Source of the DNA: Magnetococcales bacterium | GTDB taxonomy: Bacteria > Pseudomonadota > Magnetococcia > Magnetococcales > UBA8363 | Direction of reading: 5' to 3' | DNA: 15,128 nt | Assembly (NCBI GenBank): GCA_015232865.1 | Contig: JADFYU010000060.1 | Span: 1 to 15,128, forward strand | Shown: positions 1 through 7,500 of the stretch, in pieces | Position numbering within the stretch: position 1 is the first letter of the stretch | Layout of the letters: each line of letters starts with the position of its first letter | Notes under the pieces: model-generated | Seen by the model: the letters and a program-made list of their open reading frames with translations, nothing else | What the model was told of the DNA's origin: nothing | Database searches by the model: none | Translations under genes and position numbers: made by a program

Positions 1-1
1 G

Positions 2-979
2 AAGGCCAAGGAAAAATTTAAGCTTGAAGGGGATGTTCGTATCGTAAGCTGTTATGAGGCAGAACCTCGGGGGTTTTGCGCTGGGGTCGATCGGGCGATT
101 GCCATCGTTGAAAAAGCCTTGGAAAAATTTGGCGCGCCCATCTACGTTCGTCATGAGATTGTCCACAATCGCTGGGTGGTGGAATCCCTGCGCAATAAAG
201 GGGCACGATTTGTTCAGGAGTTGAGCGATGTGCCGGATGGGGCAACCGTCATCTATTCGGCGCATGGGGTTTCCAAAGCGGTCTCCCAAGAGGGGAAAGA
301 TCGGCCTTTGCAGGTGTTGGATGCGACCTGCCCCTTGGTGGGAAAGGTGCATCGGGAGGCCGAACGACTGGATCGAGAGGGCCGCCGAGTGATTCTTATC
401 GGTCACAAGGGTCACCCGGAGGTGGAGGGAACAGTCGGTCAGTTGGCCCCCGGAAAAATTGAGGTGCTCTCACGGATTCAAGAGGTCGAGCAGATTCAAT
501 TGCATTCCAATGAAAAAATGGCCTTCATCACCCAGACCACCCTCTCTTTGGACGAAACGGCGGAGGTGGTTTCGGCTCTCAAGAAAAAATTTCCCGATAT
601 TCAAGAACCCAGTCGGGAGGATATCTGTTATGCGACTCAAAACCGGCAGAATGCGGTCAAGGCGTTGGTTGAGAAGTGTGACCTGGTTTTGGTGATTGGC
701 GCACCCAACAGCAGTAACTCCAACCGCCTGCGAGAGGTGGCTGAACGGGGTGGTGTTCCGGCGCATCTGATTGAGTCGGCCGACGATATCGACCTAAGCT
801 GGTTTGAGGGTGTCTCTTGCCTGGGGGTGACGGCTGGCGCTTCGGCCCCGGAGATTTTGATAACCGGGTTGTTGGATTTTCTCGGAGAGCGGGTCGAGTC
901 GGTGGAGTTGCTCTCCATCACCGAAGAAAACCTGATTTTTCCGCTGCCCAGATTATTGCAAGACCATTTGGAGCCGTAA
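2..979 (+). CDS. ispH: 4-hydroxy-3-methylbut-2-enyl diphosphate reductase (IspH/LytB), 5'-truncated by window edge
   Basis: IspH is the last enzyme of the MEP isoprenoid pathway: a cytoplasmic [4Fe-4S] enzyme that reduces HMBPP to IPP and DMAPP. The frame is open from base 2 with no ATG, GTG or TTG before the conserved N-terminal motif PRGFCAGVDRAI, so the true start lies left of the window. The TTG at 119 falls after that motif and cannot be the start. All three cluster cysteines are present: codons at 77-79 (GFCAGV), 329-331 (DATCPLV) and 626-628 (DICYATQNRQ). The HPEVEG, TQTTLS, NSSNSNRL and GVTAGASAP motifs are also visible, and the C-terminus looks complete. At least 21 residues precede PRGFCAG, more than in E. 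coli IspH (about 7), so the protein probably has a short N-terminal extension. Family identification is very secure; only the 5' end is unknown. Confidence 0.96.
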   Translation, partial: KAKEKFKLEGDVRIVSCYEAEPRGFCAGVDRAIAIVEKALEKFGAPIYVRHEIVHNRWVVESLRNKGARFVQELSDVPDGATVIYSAHGVSKAVSQEGKDRPLQVLDATCPLVGKVHREAERLDREGRRVILIGHKGHPEVEGTVGQLAPGKIEVLSRIQEVEQIQLHSNEKMAFITQTTLSLDETAEVVSALKKKFPDIQEPSREDICYATQNRQNAVKALVEKCDLVLVIGAPNSSNSNRLREVAERGGVPAHLIESADDIDLSWFEGVSCLGVTAGASAPEILITGLLDFLGERVESVELLSITEENLIFPLPRLLQDHLEP

Positions 980-1119
980 AATAAGGCCAGGTTAAACAGT
1001 GCTTGGTAAAAAAAGTCCGCCAGCTCCGTTGTTCGGTAAGTCTTGGCTCGTTCTGCCGTTCCTAGGCTTGTATTTCTGCTGAACGGGCGCAGTTGATACA
1101 GGTCGGAATGGCTAATTCG

Positions 1120-1149
1120 TTGAACCCAGGTTGAATTTAGGCGTATCCT
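1120..1149 (+). promoter_or_regulatory. candidate sigma70-type promoter for the nuclease gene
   Basis: TTGAAC at 1120-1125 and TATCCT at 1144-1149 are separated by 18 nt and end 30 nt before the ATG at 1180. Each hexamer departs from consensus, so this is a weak pattern match. The rest of the 200-nt gap after ispH shows no gene and no clear terminator. Confidence 0.3.
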
Positions 1150-1179
1150 CTGGAAATAAAAGCAAAGGGCGGTTCGACG

Positions 1180-1713
1180 ATGGGCAGATCGGTTTTTTCC
1201 AGGATTCAGAGTTCATATTTCCATCATGACAAACCCAACATGCTCTGGCTGTTCTGGCTGGTCGCGGTCCTGATTTTTTTCTCTACGTCGCTCGCCCAGG
1301 CTCAATGGAGCGGTCAGGTGGTCTGGGTTTTGGATGGCGACTCCCTGATCGTCAGCCACCATGGGCAAAAAAAGAGGATTCGTCTATTGGGTATCGACAG
1401 TCCTGAAAAAGGCCAACCCTATGCCGACCAGGCCAAGAAAAACTTGATTCAACTGGTCAAAAACCATCGGGTTACGGTCTTGGAAAAATATTCCGATAAA
1501 TTCGGACGCACCGTTGCCCAGATCACTCTTGAAGATGGTCGGAATCTAAATCGGACCCTGGTTGAACTCGGCCTGGCCTGGCGGCACCCCTATTTTGCCA
1601 AAGACCCGAAGTTGATCACTCTGGAGGCTGAGGCCAAAAAAGCCGGTCGTGGCTTGTGGCAAGAAAAAAATCCTACGCCACCTTGGGTCTGGAAACAGCA
1701 ACACAAGCGATGA
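1180..1713 (+). CDS. Thermonuclease (staphylococcal nuclease-like), exported or membrane-anchored
   Basis: A 177-residue protein with one SNase (TNase) domain, expected to hydrolyse DNA and RNA with calcium. Residues matching the staphylococcal nuclease active site are all present: D54 in VLDGDSL, R68 and D73/E76 in RLLGIDSPE, and R110 in DKFGRT. A hydrophobic helix at about residues 21-40 ends in AQAQWS, a plausible signal peptidase I site after AQA, so the enzyme probably acts in the periplasm or outside the cell. The 20 residues before the helix make a long N-region. An alternative ATG at 1240 (M21) would give a standard signal peptide, but I see no ribosome site in front of it, whereas AAAGGG lies about 10 nt before the ATG at 1180. 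The gene stands alone, convergent with the pilZ-like gene. Roles in nutrient recycling or biofilm DNA turnover are possible but not shown. Confidence 0.88.
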   Translation: MGRSVFSRIQSSYFHHDKPNMLWLFWLVAVLIFFSTSLAQAQWSGQVVWVLDGDSLIVSHHGQKKRIRLLGIDSPEKGQPYADQAKKNLIQLVKNHRVTVLEKYSDKFGRTVAQITLEDGRNLNRTLVELGLAWRHPYFAKDPKLITLEAEAKKAGRGLWQEKNPTPPWVWKQQHKR

Positions 1714-1720
1714 TCTTGGA

Positions 1721-1739
1721 ATCCGGGTTTATCCCGGAT
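1721..1739. terminator. GC-rich hairpin between convergent genes, possible bidirectional terminator
   Basis: ATCCGGG (1721-1727) and CCCGGAT (1733-1739) form a perfect 7-bp stem with a 5-nt loop. It lies 8 nt after the nuclease stop and overlaps the last codons and stop of the PilZ gene. Neither strand has a clear U-run after the stem, so it is not a classical intrinsic terminator; its position between convergent 3' ends is the main support. Confidence 0.45.
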
Positions 1740-2067
1740 CAAAGGCATCGTCTTGGATCAGGATGACATCCTCCTCCCGTTCGACGATTTTCAAGCCGAG
1801 ATGAAAGCCGTCTGATTCAAGTCGGCAGAAGGTGATGAAGCAGGTATAGCGTTCGACTCCGCTTTCGGACGGGATATCCAGGAACAAATTTTCATTTTCA
1901 GGGAGGGCCACCTCAGACAAGGTGCCAAACCCTTCCAGAGCCATATCAAAAATGAGGACCGGATAGCTGCTCTGCCCCTGGTAGATCATGGCCGGCTCTG
2001 CCAGTTTAATCCGGTCCGAGGTCCGCAAGTCCTTGGAAATCTCACGGTTGACAGGTCGTTCAGTCAT
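1729..2067 (-). CDS. PilZ-domain protein (putative c-di-GMP receptor)
   Basis: A 112-residue single-domain protein. It carries both halves of the c-di-GMP-binding signature: an RxxxR motif (R15-T-S-D-R19) and, about 22 residues later, D41-M-A-L-E-G46, matching the [D/N]x[S/A]xxG motif with Ala at the third position. A late strand with HLGLKIV matches the closing beta strand of the barrel. PilZ domains bind c-di-GMP and pass the signal to a partner protein; with no other domain here, it would act in trans. Its ATG overlaps the kdsB stop as ATGA (2064-2067), so translation is probably coupled to kdsB; GGAG lies about 11 nt upstream. The context suggests that c-di-GMP affects envelope or LPS synthesis, but the partner is unknown. 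The PilZ call rests on short motifs and is fairly, not fully, certain. Confidence 0.78.
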   Translation of the reverse strand: MTERPVNREISKDLRTSDRIKLAEPAMIYQGQSSYPVLIFDMALEGFGTLSEVALPENENLFLDIPSESGVERYTCFITFCRLESDGFHLGLKIVEREEDVILIQDDAFDPG

Positions 2068-2834
2068 GATTGGCTTTGCTCCAAAATGATTCGAACCTTT
2101 TCCACATCTTCCGGGGTATCGACTCCGATAATGGGCCGGGTGACGGTGACAACCCGTATGTCGTGTCCATGTTCCAATGCGCGCAACTGTTCCAGGCTCT
2201 CTTTCTTCTCCAGTTTGGTGGGCGACAGTTGGGCGAATTTTTGTAGAAAGTCGGCTCTGTAGACGTATAGTCCGATATGACGCAAAACACCCGACGGTGT
2301 TTGGGTTGGCGGATTTGTTGGCGGCTGGCCAGTAAACTGATCCCGATCGAAGGGGATGGGAGCGCGTGAAAAATAGAGCGCAAAGCCTCTGTTATTGATG
2401 ACCACCTTGACCACATTGGGGTTTAACAGCTCTTTGGCGTCGGTCAGGGCGTGGGCCAACGTGCCCATCTCTATGGTATCGTCGGCCAAAAGCGGGGCGA
2501 CGGCCCGGTTGATGGAGTCGGGGTCCAGCAGCGGCTCATCCCCTTGAACATTGATGATCAGATCGGCTTGAACCGAACGGGCCGCTTCGGCAACGCGATC
2601 GGTCCCGGAGAGATGGTTGGGGGAGGTGAGCACCACCTCTCCACCAAAGTCGGTGACGGCGTCGAAAATTCGTTGATCGTCGGTGGCAACCAAGACCTGA
2701 CTGACCTTGGCGGAACTGGCGCGCTCGTACACATGTTGAATCATCGGTTTCCCGGCCAGGGGCAGCAGCGGTTTGCCCGGCAGACGGGTAGAGGCATAGC
2801 GGGCCGGAATAACGACCAGGATTTTTTGGCTCAT
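2064..2834 (-). CDS. kdsB: 3-deoxy-manno-octulosonate cytidylyltransferase (CMP-KDO synthetase)
   Basis: KdsB activates KDO with CTP to make CMP-KDO, the donor for the LPS inner core; it acts in the cytoplasm. The 256-residue product is close to the usual size (about 250). Visible motifs are IPARYASTRLPGKPL (residues 9-23, nucleotide-binding loop), VATDDQRI (49-56), SGTDRVAE (76-83), NVQGDEPLLDP (95-105, metal and nucleotide binding), the SRAPIPFDRD segment and the C-terminal GVDTPEDVEKV. I chose the ATG at 2834: it starts 1 nt after the upstream DUF3108 stop, begins at the conserved MSQKILVVIPAR, and GGGGGA lies about 10 nt before it. An in-frame ATG at 2876 would add 14 non-conserved residues inside the upstream gene. 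A Pro/Thr-rich insert at about 170-181 is a small oddity. It is the middle gene of a three-gene operon and overlaps the PilZ gene by 4 nt. Confidence 0.95.
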   Translation of the reverse strand: MSQKILVVIPARYASTRLPGKPLLPLAGKPMIQHVYERASSAKVSQVLVATDDQRIFDAVTDFGGEVVLTSPNHLSGTDRVAEAARSVQADLIINVQGDEPLLDPDSINRAVAPLLADDTIEMGTLAHALTDAKELLNPNVVKVVINNRGFALYFSRAPIPFDRDQFTGQPPTNPPTQTPSGVLRHIGLYVYRADFLQKFAQLSPTKLEKKESLEQLRALEHGHDIRVVTVTRPIIGVDTPEDVEKVRIILEQSQS

Positions 2835-2835
2835 C

Positions 2836-3657
2836 TCAAGGATTTCCCCCGATGTCATCCTGTCCTCCCCGTCCATCCTTGAAGGAGACCAGATCAGCGG
2901 CCACCCCGCCCAGGCTCAGACGGGTTTCAACTCGAACCGGCATGCGTCGGTGGTCGTTGGTCAGCCAGATCTCAATGGCCTCTTCCTGGCGAAACAGCTC
3001 CTTGCTGGAGGGAATCTTGACTTTGATCGGAATGATGTCGAATCGGCCAAGAGGGGTAAACTCCTGGGTTGGCTGGCCGATTTCGACGGTCATTTCATAC
3101 TCCTTGCGCCCATCGACGGTTACCCAACTCAACGAAGTGTTCGGCTCCAGTTTCGGAAGGCTGCGTAAGGTGAAAAAAACAGCGAGGGGATCATTGACCT
3201 CACCCTTGGAAATGGTGATGTGTATCGGTTTCTCCTTTTTCCTCAACCGTTGGACGACATTTTTTTCTCGATCAAACTCATAGGTGGTCTGGCGAATATT
3301 GGAGCCTTTGCGTTGATCTTTGAAGTAGGTGGATGAGTGGAATGTGCCATCGTCGAGTCGATCACCACTGGAGTTGAGGGTATCCTTGATGGCGTGGAGA
3401 AATTTGACCATACCGATGGTCTCTACCATCGCCTCCAGTTTATACTGATTGGGTTCGGCCTGGCCCATTTTGATCTCCGCCCGACCGGCTGGAATTCCGA
3501 CCCAGTGGACATTGTAAATCAACACTTCACCGGGAACACCGCCGAAAACAGGCGTTTGCTCTTCAGTTGAGGCCAGAAGCGGGACCGTCGTCAAAAAAAG
3601 AGACAGAAAAGAGATAGAGAGGAGGGCCGGTCTGGTCGATAAAAAAAAGTGTCGCAT
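2836..3657 (-). CDS. DUF3108 domain-containing secreted protein
   Basis: A 273-residue protein with an N-terminal signal peptide: a basic start (MRHFF..R), a hydrophobic stretch at about 11-28, and a likely cleavage after LLAS (about 30). The mature part begins with PGEVLIYNVHWVGIPAGRAEI, the typical opening of DUF3108 proteins, and the rest is predicted beta-rich, ending with a conserved-looking segment on intermediate strands (EIWLTNDHRRMPVRVE). DUF3108 proteins are periplasmic or outer-membrane-associated and have no settled biochemical role. It is the first gene of the operon with kdsB and the PilZ gene, 1 nt before kdsB, which points to a job in LPS or outer-membrane assembly, by context only. 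The ATG at 3657 has GGAA 6-7 nt upstream. The last residues are Gly/Asp-rich. Family call fairly sure; function unknown. Confidence 0.82.
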   Translation of the reverse strand: MRHFFLSTRPALLSISFLSLFLTTVPLLASTEEQTPVFGGVPGEVLIYNVHWVGIPAGRAEIKMGQAEPNQYKLEAMVETIGMVKFLHAIKDTLNSSGDRLDDGTFHSSTYFKDQRKGSNIRQTTYEFDREKNVVQRLRKKEKPIHITISKGEVNDPLAVFFTLRSLPKLEPNTSLSWVTVDGRKEYEMTVEIGQPTQEFTPLGRFDIIPIKVKIPSSKELFRQEEAIEIWLTNDHRRMPVRVETRLSLGGVAADLVSFKDGRGGQDDIGGNP

Positions 3658-3736
3658 TTTTATTCCAAAAAAAGGTTGCCCTTTGCGAAGCCGGGGCCAA
3701 CTCCGTGTCGATTGTCTGCCAATCGGGTTAGGCTTG

Positions 3737-3773
3737 GTTGACAGTCAGGAGGCGAATTCGATTGAATGTCAAC
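3737..3773. promoter_or_regulatory. inverted repeat with outward/inward TTGACA boxes between divergent LPS genes
   Basis: GTTGACA (3737-3743) and its reverse complement TGTCAAC (3767-3773) flank a 23-nt centre that includes CGAATTCG. Each arm contains a perfect -35-like TTGACA, one per strand. On the plus strand TTGAAT follows at 18 nt; on the minus strand no good -10 follows. It could be a regulator site or overlapping divergent promoters for gmhB and the DUF3108-kdsB operon. Pattern only. Confidence 0.3.
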
Positions 3774-3796
3774 ACCCCCTCGGTCGGCCGAGACAG

Positions 3797-3812
3797 AAAA
3801 AAAGGGGGGGGG
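3797..3812 (+). repeat. A7G9 homopolymer run upstream of gmhB
   Basis: Seven A (3797-3803) are followed directly by nine G (3804-3812), ending 57 nt before the gmhB ATG and inside the spacer between the divergent LPS genes. Runs of G this long are prone to slipped-strand length changes, and in promoter spacers such runs can give phase-variable expression. Whether it varies here cannot be seen from one sequence. Confidence 0.6.
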
Positions 3813-3869
3813 TCGGTCTAAAACCCGAATACTCCAGTGTAAGTCAGAAAGGGTACAGGATAAAGTAAA

Positions 3870-4406
3870 ATGAGCGAAGGGAATAAAGTCATCCTTTTGG
3901 ATCGGGATGGGGTGTTGAATCGGGATCGCTCCAATTATGTCAGAACTCCGCAACAGCTGCAAATTCTCCCCGGCGTTCCCGCTGCCGTTTCCCGGCTGAC
4001 CCAGGCCGGCTATCGGGTCTTGATCATTACCAATCAAGCCTGTGTTGGCAAGGGCCTGCTCTCTTCGTTCGGGCTTGAAAAAATCCATGAGAAGCTGAGG
4101 CGAGAGGTGTCGGAAGTGGGGGGGCGCATCGATGGGATCTATCATTGTCCCCATACCGACGAATTCAACTGCGATTGTCGCAAACCAAAGCCGGGGTTGA
4201 TTTTAAAAGCCAGAAAGGAGTGGGGGTTTTTGCCGGAACAAACCTGGTTTGTCGGTGATACAACTCGGGATATGGCGGCGGCTCGGGCGGCTGGTTGCCT
4301 GGGCGCACTGGTTTTGACCGGCCAGGGAGAGATGATCTGCCAGCAAGTACCGGACCATCCACACTTCAGGGATTTGGCCGATTTTGTCTCCTCTCTTCTG
4401 GGTTAG
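3870..4406 (+). CDS. gmhB: D-glycero-D-manno-heptose 1,7-bisphosphate 7-phosphatase (HAD family)
   Basis: A 178-residue cytoplasmic HAD phosphatase of the GmhB family, which removes the C7 phosphate of heptose bisphosphate on the way to ADP-heptose for the LPS inner core. HAD motifs: D11-R-D13-G-V-L-N (nucleophile and acid/base), TNQA at 54-57, K105 in CRKPKPG, and VGDTTRD at 128-134. The family's zinc site is intact: C93, H95, C101 and C103, with a compact loop of only five residues between H95 and C101, shorter than in E. coli GmhB. Length is typical (about 180-190). AGGA lies 9 nt before the ATG. It is divergent from the DUF3108-kdsB-PilZ operon, so two inner-core LPS functions flank one intergenic region. 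A related histidinol-phosphatase role is possible for this family but less likely in this setting. Confidence 0.92.
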   Translation: MSEGNKVILLDRDGVLNRDRSNYVRTPQQLQILPGVPAAVSRLTQAGYRVLIITNQACVGKGLLSSFGLEKIHEKLRREVSEVGGRIDGIYHCPHTDEFNCDCRKPKPGLILKARKEWGFLPEQTWFVGDTTRDMAAARAAGCLGALVLTGQGEMICQQVPDHPHFRDLADFVSSLLG

Positions 4407-4431
4407 TTACGGTTAAAGAATAGGGGGTGTG

Positions 4432-4461
4432 TTGCTTTGAACCCCGAGAAGTCTCTATACT
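4432..4461 (+). promoter_or_regulatory. candidate promoter for the large membrane-protein gene
   Basis: TTGCTT (4432-4437) and TATACT (4456-4461) are spaced by 18 nt; the -10 box matches consensus at five of six positions. A start near 4468 would give a leader of about 128 nt before the ATG at 4596. A perfect TTGACA follows at 4461-4466 but has no good -10 partner. Confidence 0.35.
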
Positions 4462-4595
4462 TGACAAAACGGTGCGCAGTAGAAGAAAAAAAACACTCAC
4501 CATAAACCCGGATTCGGCGGTCAGTCAGATGATGCTGTTTGTCGTATTGTAAAGGAACGGGAAAGATTCCGTGTTTGATAAGGGCAGGTCTGAGA

Positions 4596-7500
4596 ATGGA
4601 TAATCCAATTTTTTTATACTATGGTCGGATTTGCGAGCGGTATTTTGTCGGTGATCTGGAATCGACCCAGCTCCCCTCCATATTTTCAAACTCCATTGTC
4701 AATAACCAAACCTCTTCCGAACCGGACAGTCGACCGGAACAGCTCGCGGATTATGCCGACGCCAACCAGATGGAGAAGATCAATCGCGCCATCACGCGCC
4801 TTCGTCTGGCCTTGAAGACGGAATCAACGGAGCCGGGTTTCCGTCTTGCTCCGACGGCCAACAAGCTTGATCTTTTCCAGAAAGGGCTGGCTCAGGGCAG
4901 TGAGGCCATGCTCTCGGAGAACCCCTTTTACGAGCTGACGGTCTTGATCTACCAAACCAACCTGAAAGCCGTGCAGAACTTTTTTGTCGAAAGGCAAAAA
5001 AACCTTGAAATCAACCTGCCGCAGCCGATCAAGGTATCCCGTTCCCTGGGCCATTTATGGGGTCGGGAAGGGGCCATGGTGCCGGTGGATGAGAAAATCA
5101 AGGAGACTCTGGGCAAAGTGCTTTCAGTCGGGAAAATATTTTTGGGTCTGCTGTTGTTCATCGGTTCCACCCTGACCACCGCCAAAGGTGTCAACGATCT
5201 GCTTCAACTGGACGGGTTTGTCTCGATCTTTGGTGATTTTTTTCTCGGCGAAAAACATGAGATCATCCGGCTTGTCTTGACTTTGACCGTTGGCACCATT
5301 CTCTCGTCGATCATTCTCGATTTTAAAAGTCGTCTGTTTCAGGGGATTGCAGAAGCCGGCAAGGTGTTTTCCGGGTTTGTCGATGCGTTCAAGCGGTTTC
5401 CCCGTTGGATGTTCCTCTCCCTTTTTTTTACCATGGCCTCCATCTGGACCAACTATGACGGCATCGTCCTGCTCTTTTCCAAGACCCAGGATCTATCCTA
5501 TCAGTCCGAGGTGATTCAGCAGCAAGTGCACCAGGCGTTGGGTGATCCCAAGGCGGTCGACCCGGACGATCCCGACTCCCTCGCCGATTTACAAGCTCTT
5601 TTGCATAAAAAGATCCTCACCAGCAGCCGGCAGTTCGAACAGGTTGTCGAAGACGAAATGATGGGAGTCGCTTCCAGCGGGATCGCACAGAAAGGCCCCC
5701 GGTATTGGGCGAAATATTTTATTGTTCACGGGGGCTATAAGCCGGGTCAGGCTGATGTCGTGCATGCGCTGAACGGCAATCGGTTCAATCAGCAACTGGA
5801 TCGCATGCTCCAGCGTTCAAACCTTGATTTAAGCCGCCCGCTGCGGGATCAACTTCAGTCGATTTCAACCACCTACAATTCCCACCATGACCGGACTAGA
5901 GAGACGGTCGTCAGCCAGATGGATGATCTGGCCCATGAAATGACGTTGCAATCCTACTCCCTGCAAGAGTTGACGGCACTTTTTCAGTTGGAAGCCTATC
6001 ATGTCAACAGCCGTGTCCAGGCGGTCGTCCGTCTGATGTCGGAAAACAAAGAGGCTTTCGGTCAGGCGGCTCAGGAGATCAACCGGTTGGCTCAGGCTCA
6101 TATCGATCTGCTTCGCGAGGTGGATAAAGTCGGTATTCCCAGCAATACCGAGTACACAATCGATGTTCAGATCGAAATTCCCAGGGTTGATGCCATTGAC
6201 CAGCTCAATCAGAGCAAGATCCCGATGGCAAAACGGCGGAGTCTCATCGAACTCAAAGAGCTGTTGATGGAACGGTACGGTGCTGCCATCGGTTCGAGTA
6301 TCCTGTTTGGTATTTTGTTCATCGCGGTTTTCATGGATCTCTCCGACCCGATTTTCTATAGCACCATGGTGGCTCGATGGGGAAGGAAGGACCGCCACTT
6401 TCTGGAGGAGAATATCAAGCGGTTTCAAAGTTGGGAGGCCGAATATATTCAGAATATCCGCGCCTTTTTGACCCGTCCCGATATTCGGGCGACCCTGCCT
6501 CAGCTCTCCTGCCCCAAAACGTCGGTTTTGCATTGGAGCTATCATCAACACCTGGAAACCCTGGCTCCCTCCGTTAAAGATTACAGTCGCCTGACCATTC
6601 GGGAACGATTTCGATTTTGGTTCTTGGGGCTGTTTTCCACCACAAGAATCCGTTACACGGAGATCTATAACGCCCGTCAGTCGATAACCCGAAAAATTCT
6701 CAGCGAGCCAAGACTTCATCTGTCTTCCCTGCTGAATTTCTTGTACGGAAATATTTTTCACACCTTTTCCATCGGTTATGATCATTTCGACTCCGTTTAT
6801 CAAAATTCCAGTCAGCGCATGAATCGGAATGCGTTGACCTATCAAGAGGACTTGAAAGATATTCTGTCCTGGATTCACAAGACCTCCGAAGTGAATGGAA
6901 AGAAGAGCGGAGCCGACTCAGAGCGCTTATTACGTCAAGCGGTGCTTGCTCGAATGAACGCCAATTTTCGGCAGCTGGTTCTGAATCGGTTTGCCAAAAG
7001 CAGTTTGAATTTATTCCACACCATTTTCTTGAAACCCCTGTCCCGCTCCCATTTTGATTTTCCCCTGACGCGCAACTCCTGGATGGTTGATCAGGCTGTA
7101 CGTCAGATCAATTCTCAATCACTCATTGCCGATCTGGCAAAATATACGGACGGCATTACCACGCTTCTGAAGCTTGAAATTCCGAGAATAAAAAAACAGA
7201 CTCTGACGCCACTTCTGCGCTTGTTTGATAAAATTCCCAATCAGCAGGCCTTGGATCGTACCATGCAGATTACCGCCCTCCACCATGATTTCCTGATCTT
7301 TGAAGGGGATCTGTTCTGTCTGTTTGGCATGTCCCAAAGTCGAGACGTGTTGATCGATGAATCTCTGTACCAATCCATTCGGGATAATGCCGGGAGTAAA
7401 GAGGTCGCGGCGATCTACGACAACAAAAACGGCAGCATCACCACCTTGGAAATGAAGGTCGGAAACCTGGAGAAAAAATTGAGCCTGGCTCAAACGATTG

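Noticed and set aside
2074..2087. A 14-nt string (CTTTGCTCCAAAAT) identical to 12658-12671, both just upstream of minus-strand starts
   Set aside because: It contains the ribosome site TTTTGGAGCAAAG, and one copy is coding (end of kdsB). Two short copies are explained by chance around a shared GGAG motif.
2835..2876. Upstream ATG adding 14 residues to KdsB
   Set aside because: It would overlap the DUF3108 gene by about 40 nt, while the start at 2834 matches the conserved KdsB N-terminus.
2451..2882. 143-codon plus-strand frame opposite kdsB
   Set aside because: Antisense to a gene with clear KdsB motifs; Gly/Gln/Arg-rich shadow frame.
3683..3868. 61-codon frame starting with TTG and ending just before gmhB
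   Set aside because: It runs through the A7G9 tract, has no ribosome site and a composition unlike a protein. Its stop 1 nt before gmhB is suggestive but not enough.
4539..4595. TTG start giving 19 extra residues on the large membrane protein
   Set aside because: The ATG at 4596 has a better ribosome site, and the extra residues (Cys/Gly-rich) do not look like the start of a membrane protein.
5865..6878. 337-codon antisense open frame inside the large membrane-protein gene
   Set aside because: It lies wholly within a much longer frame on the other strand that encodes orderly membrane helices and helical domains; a shadow of its codon use.
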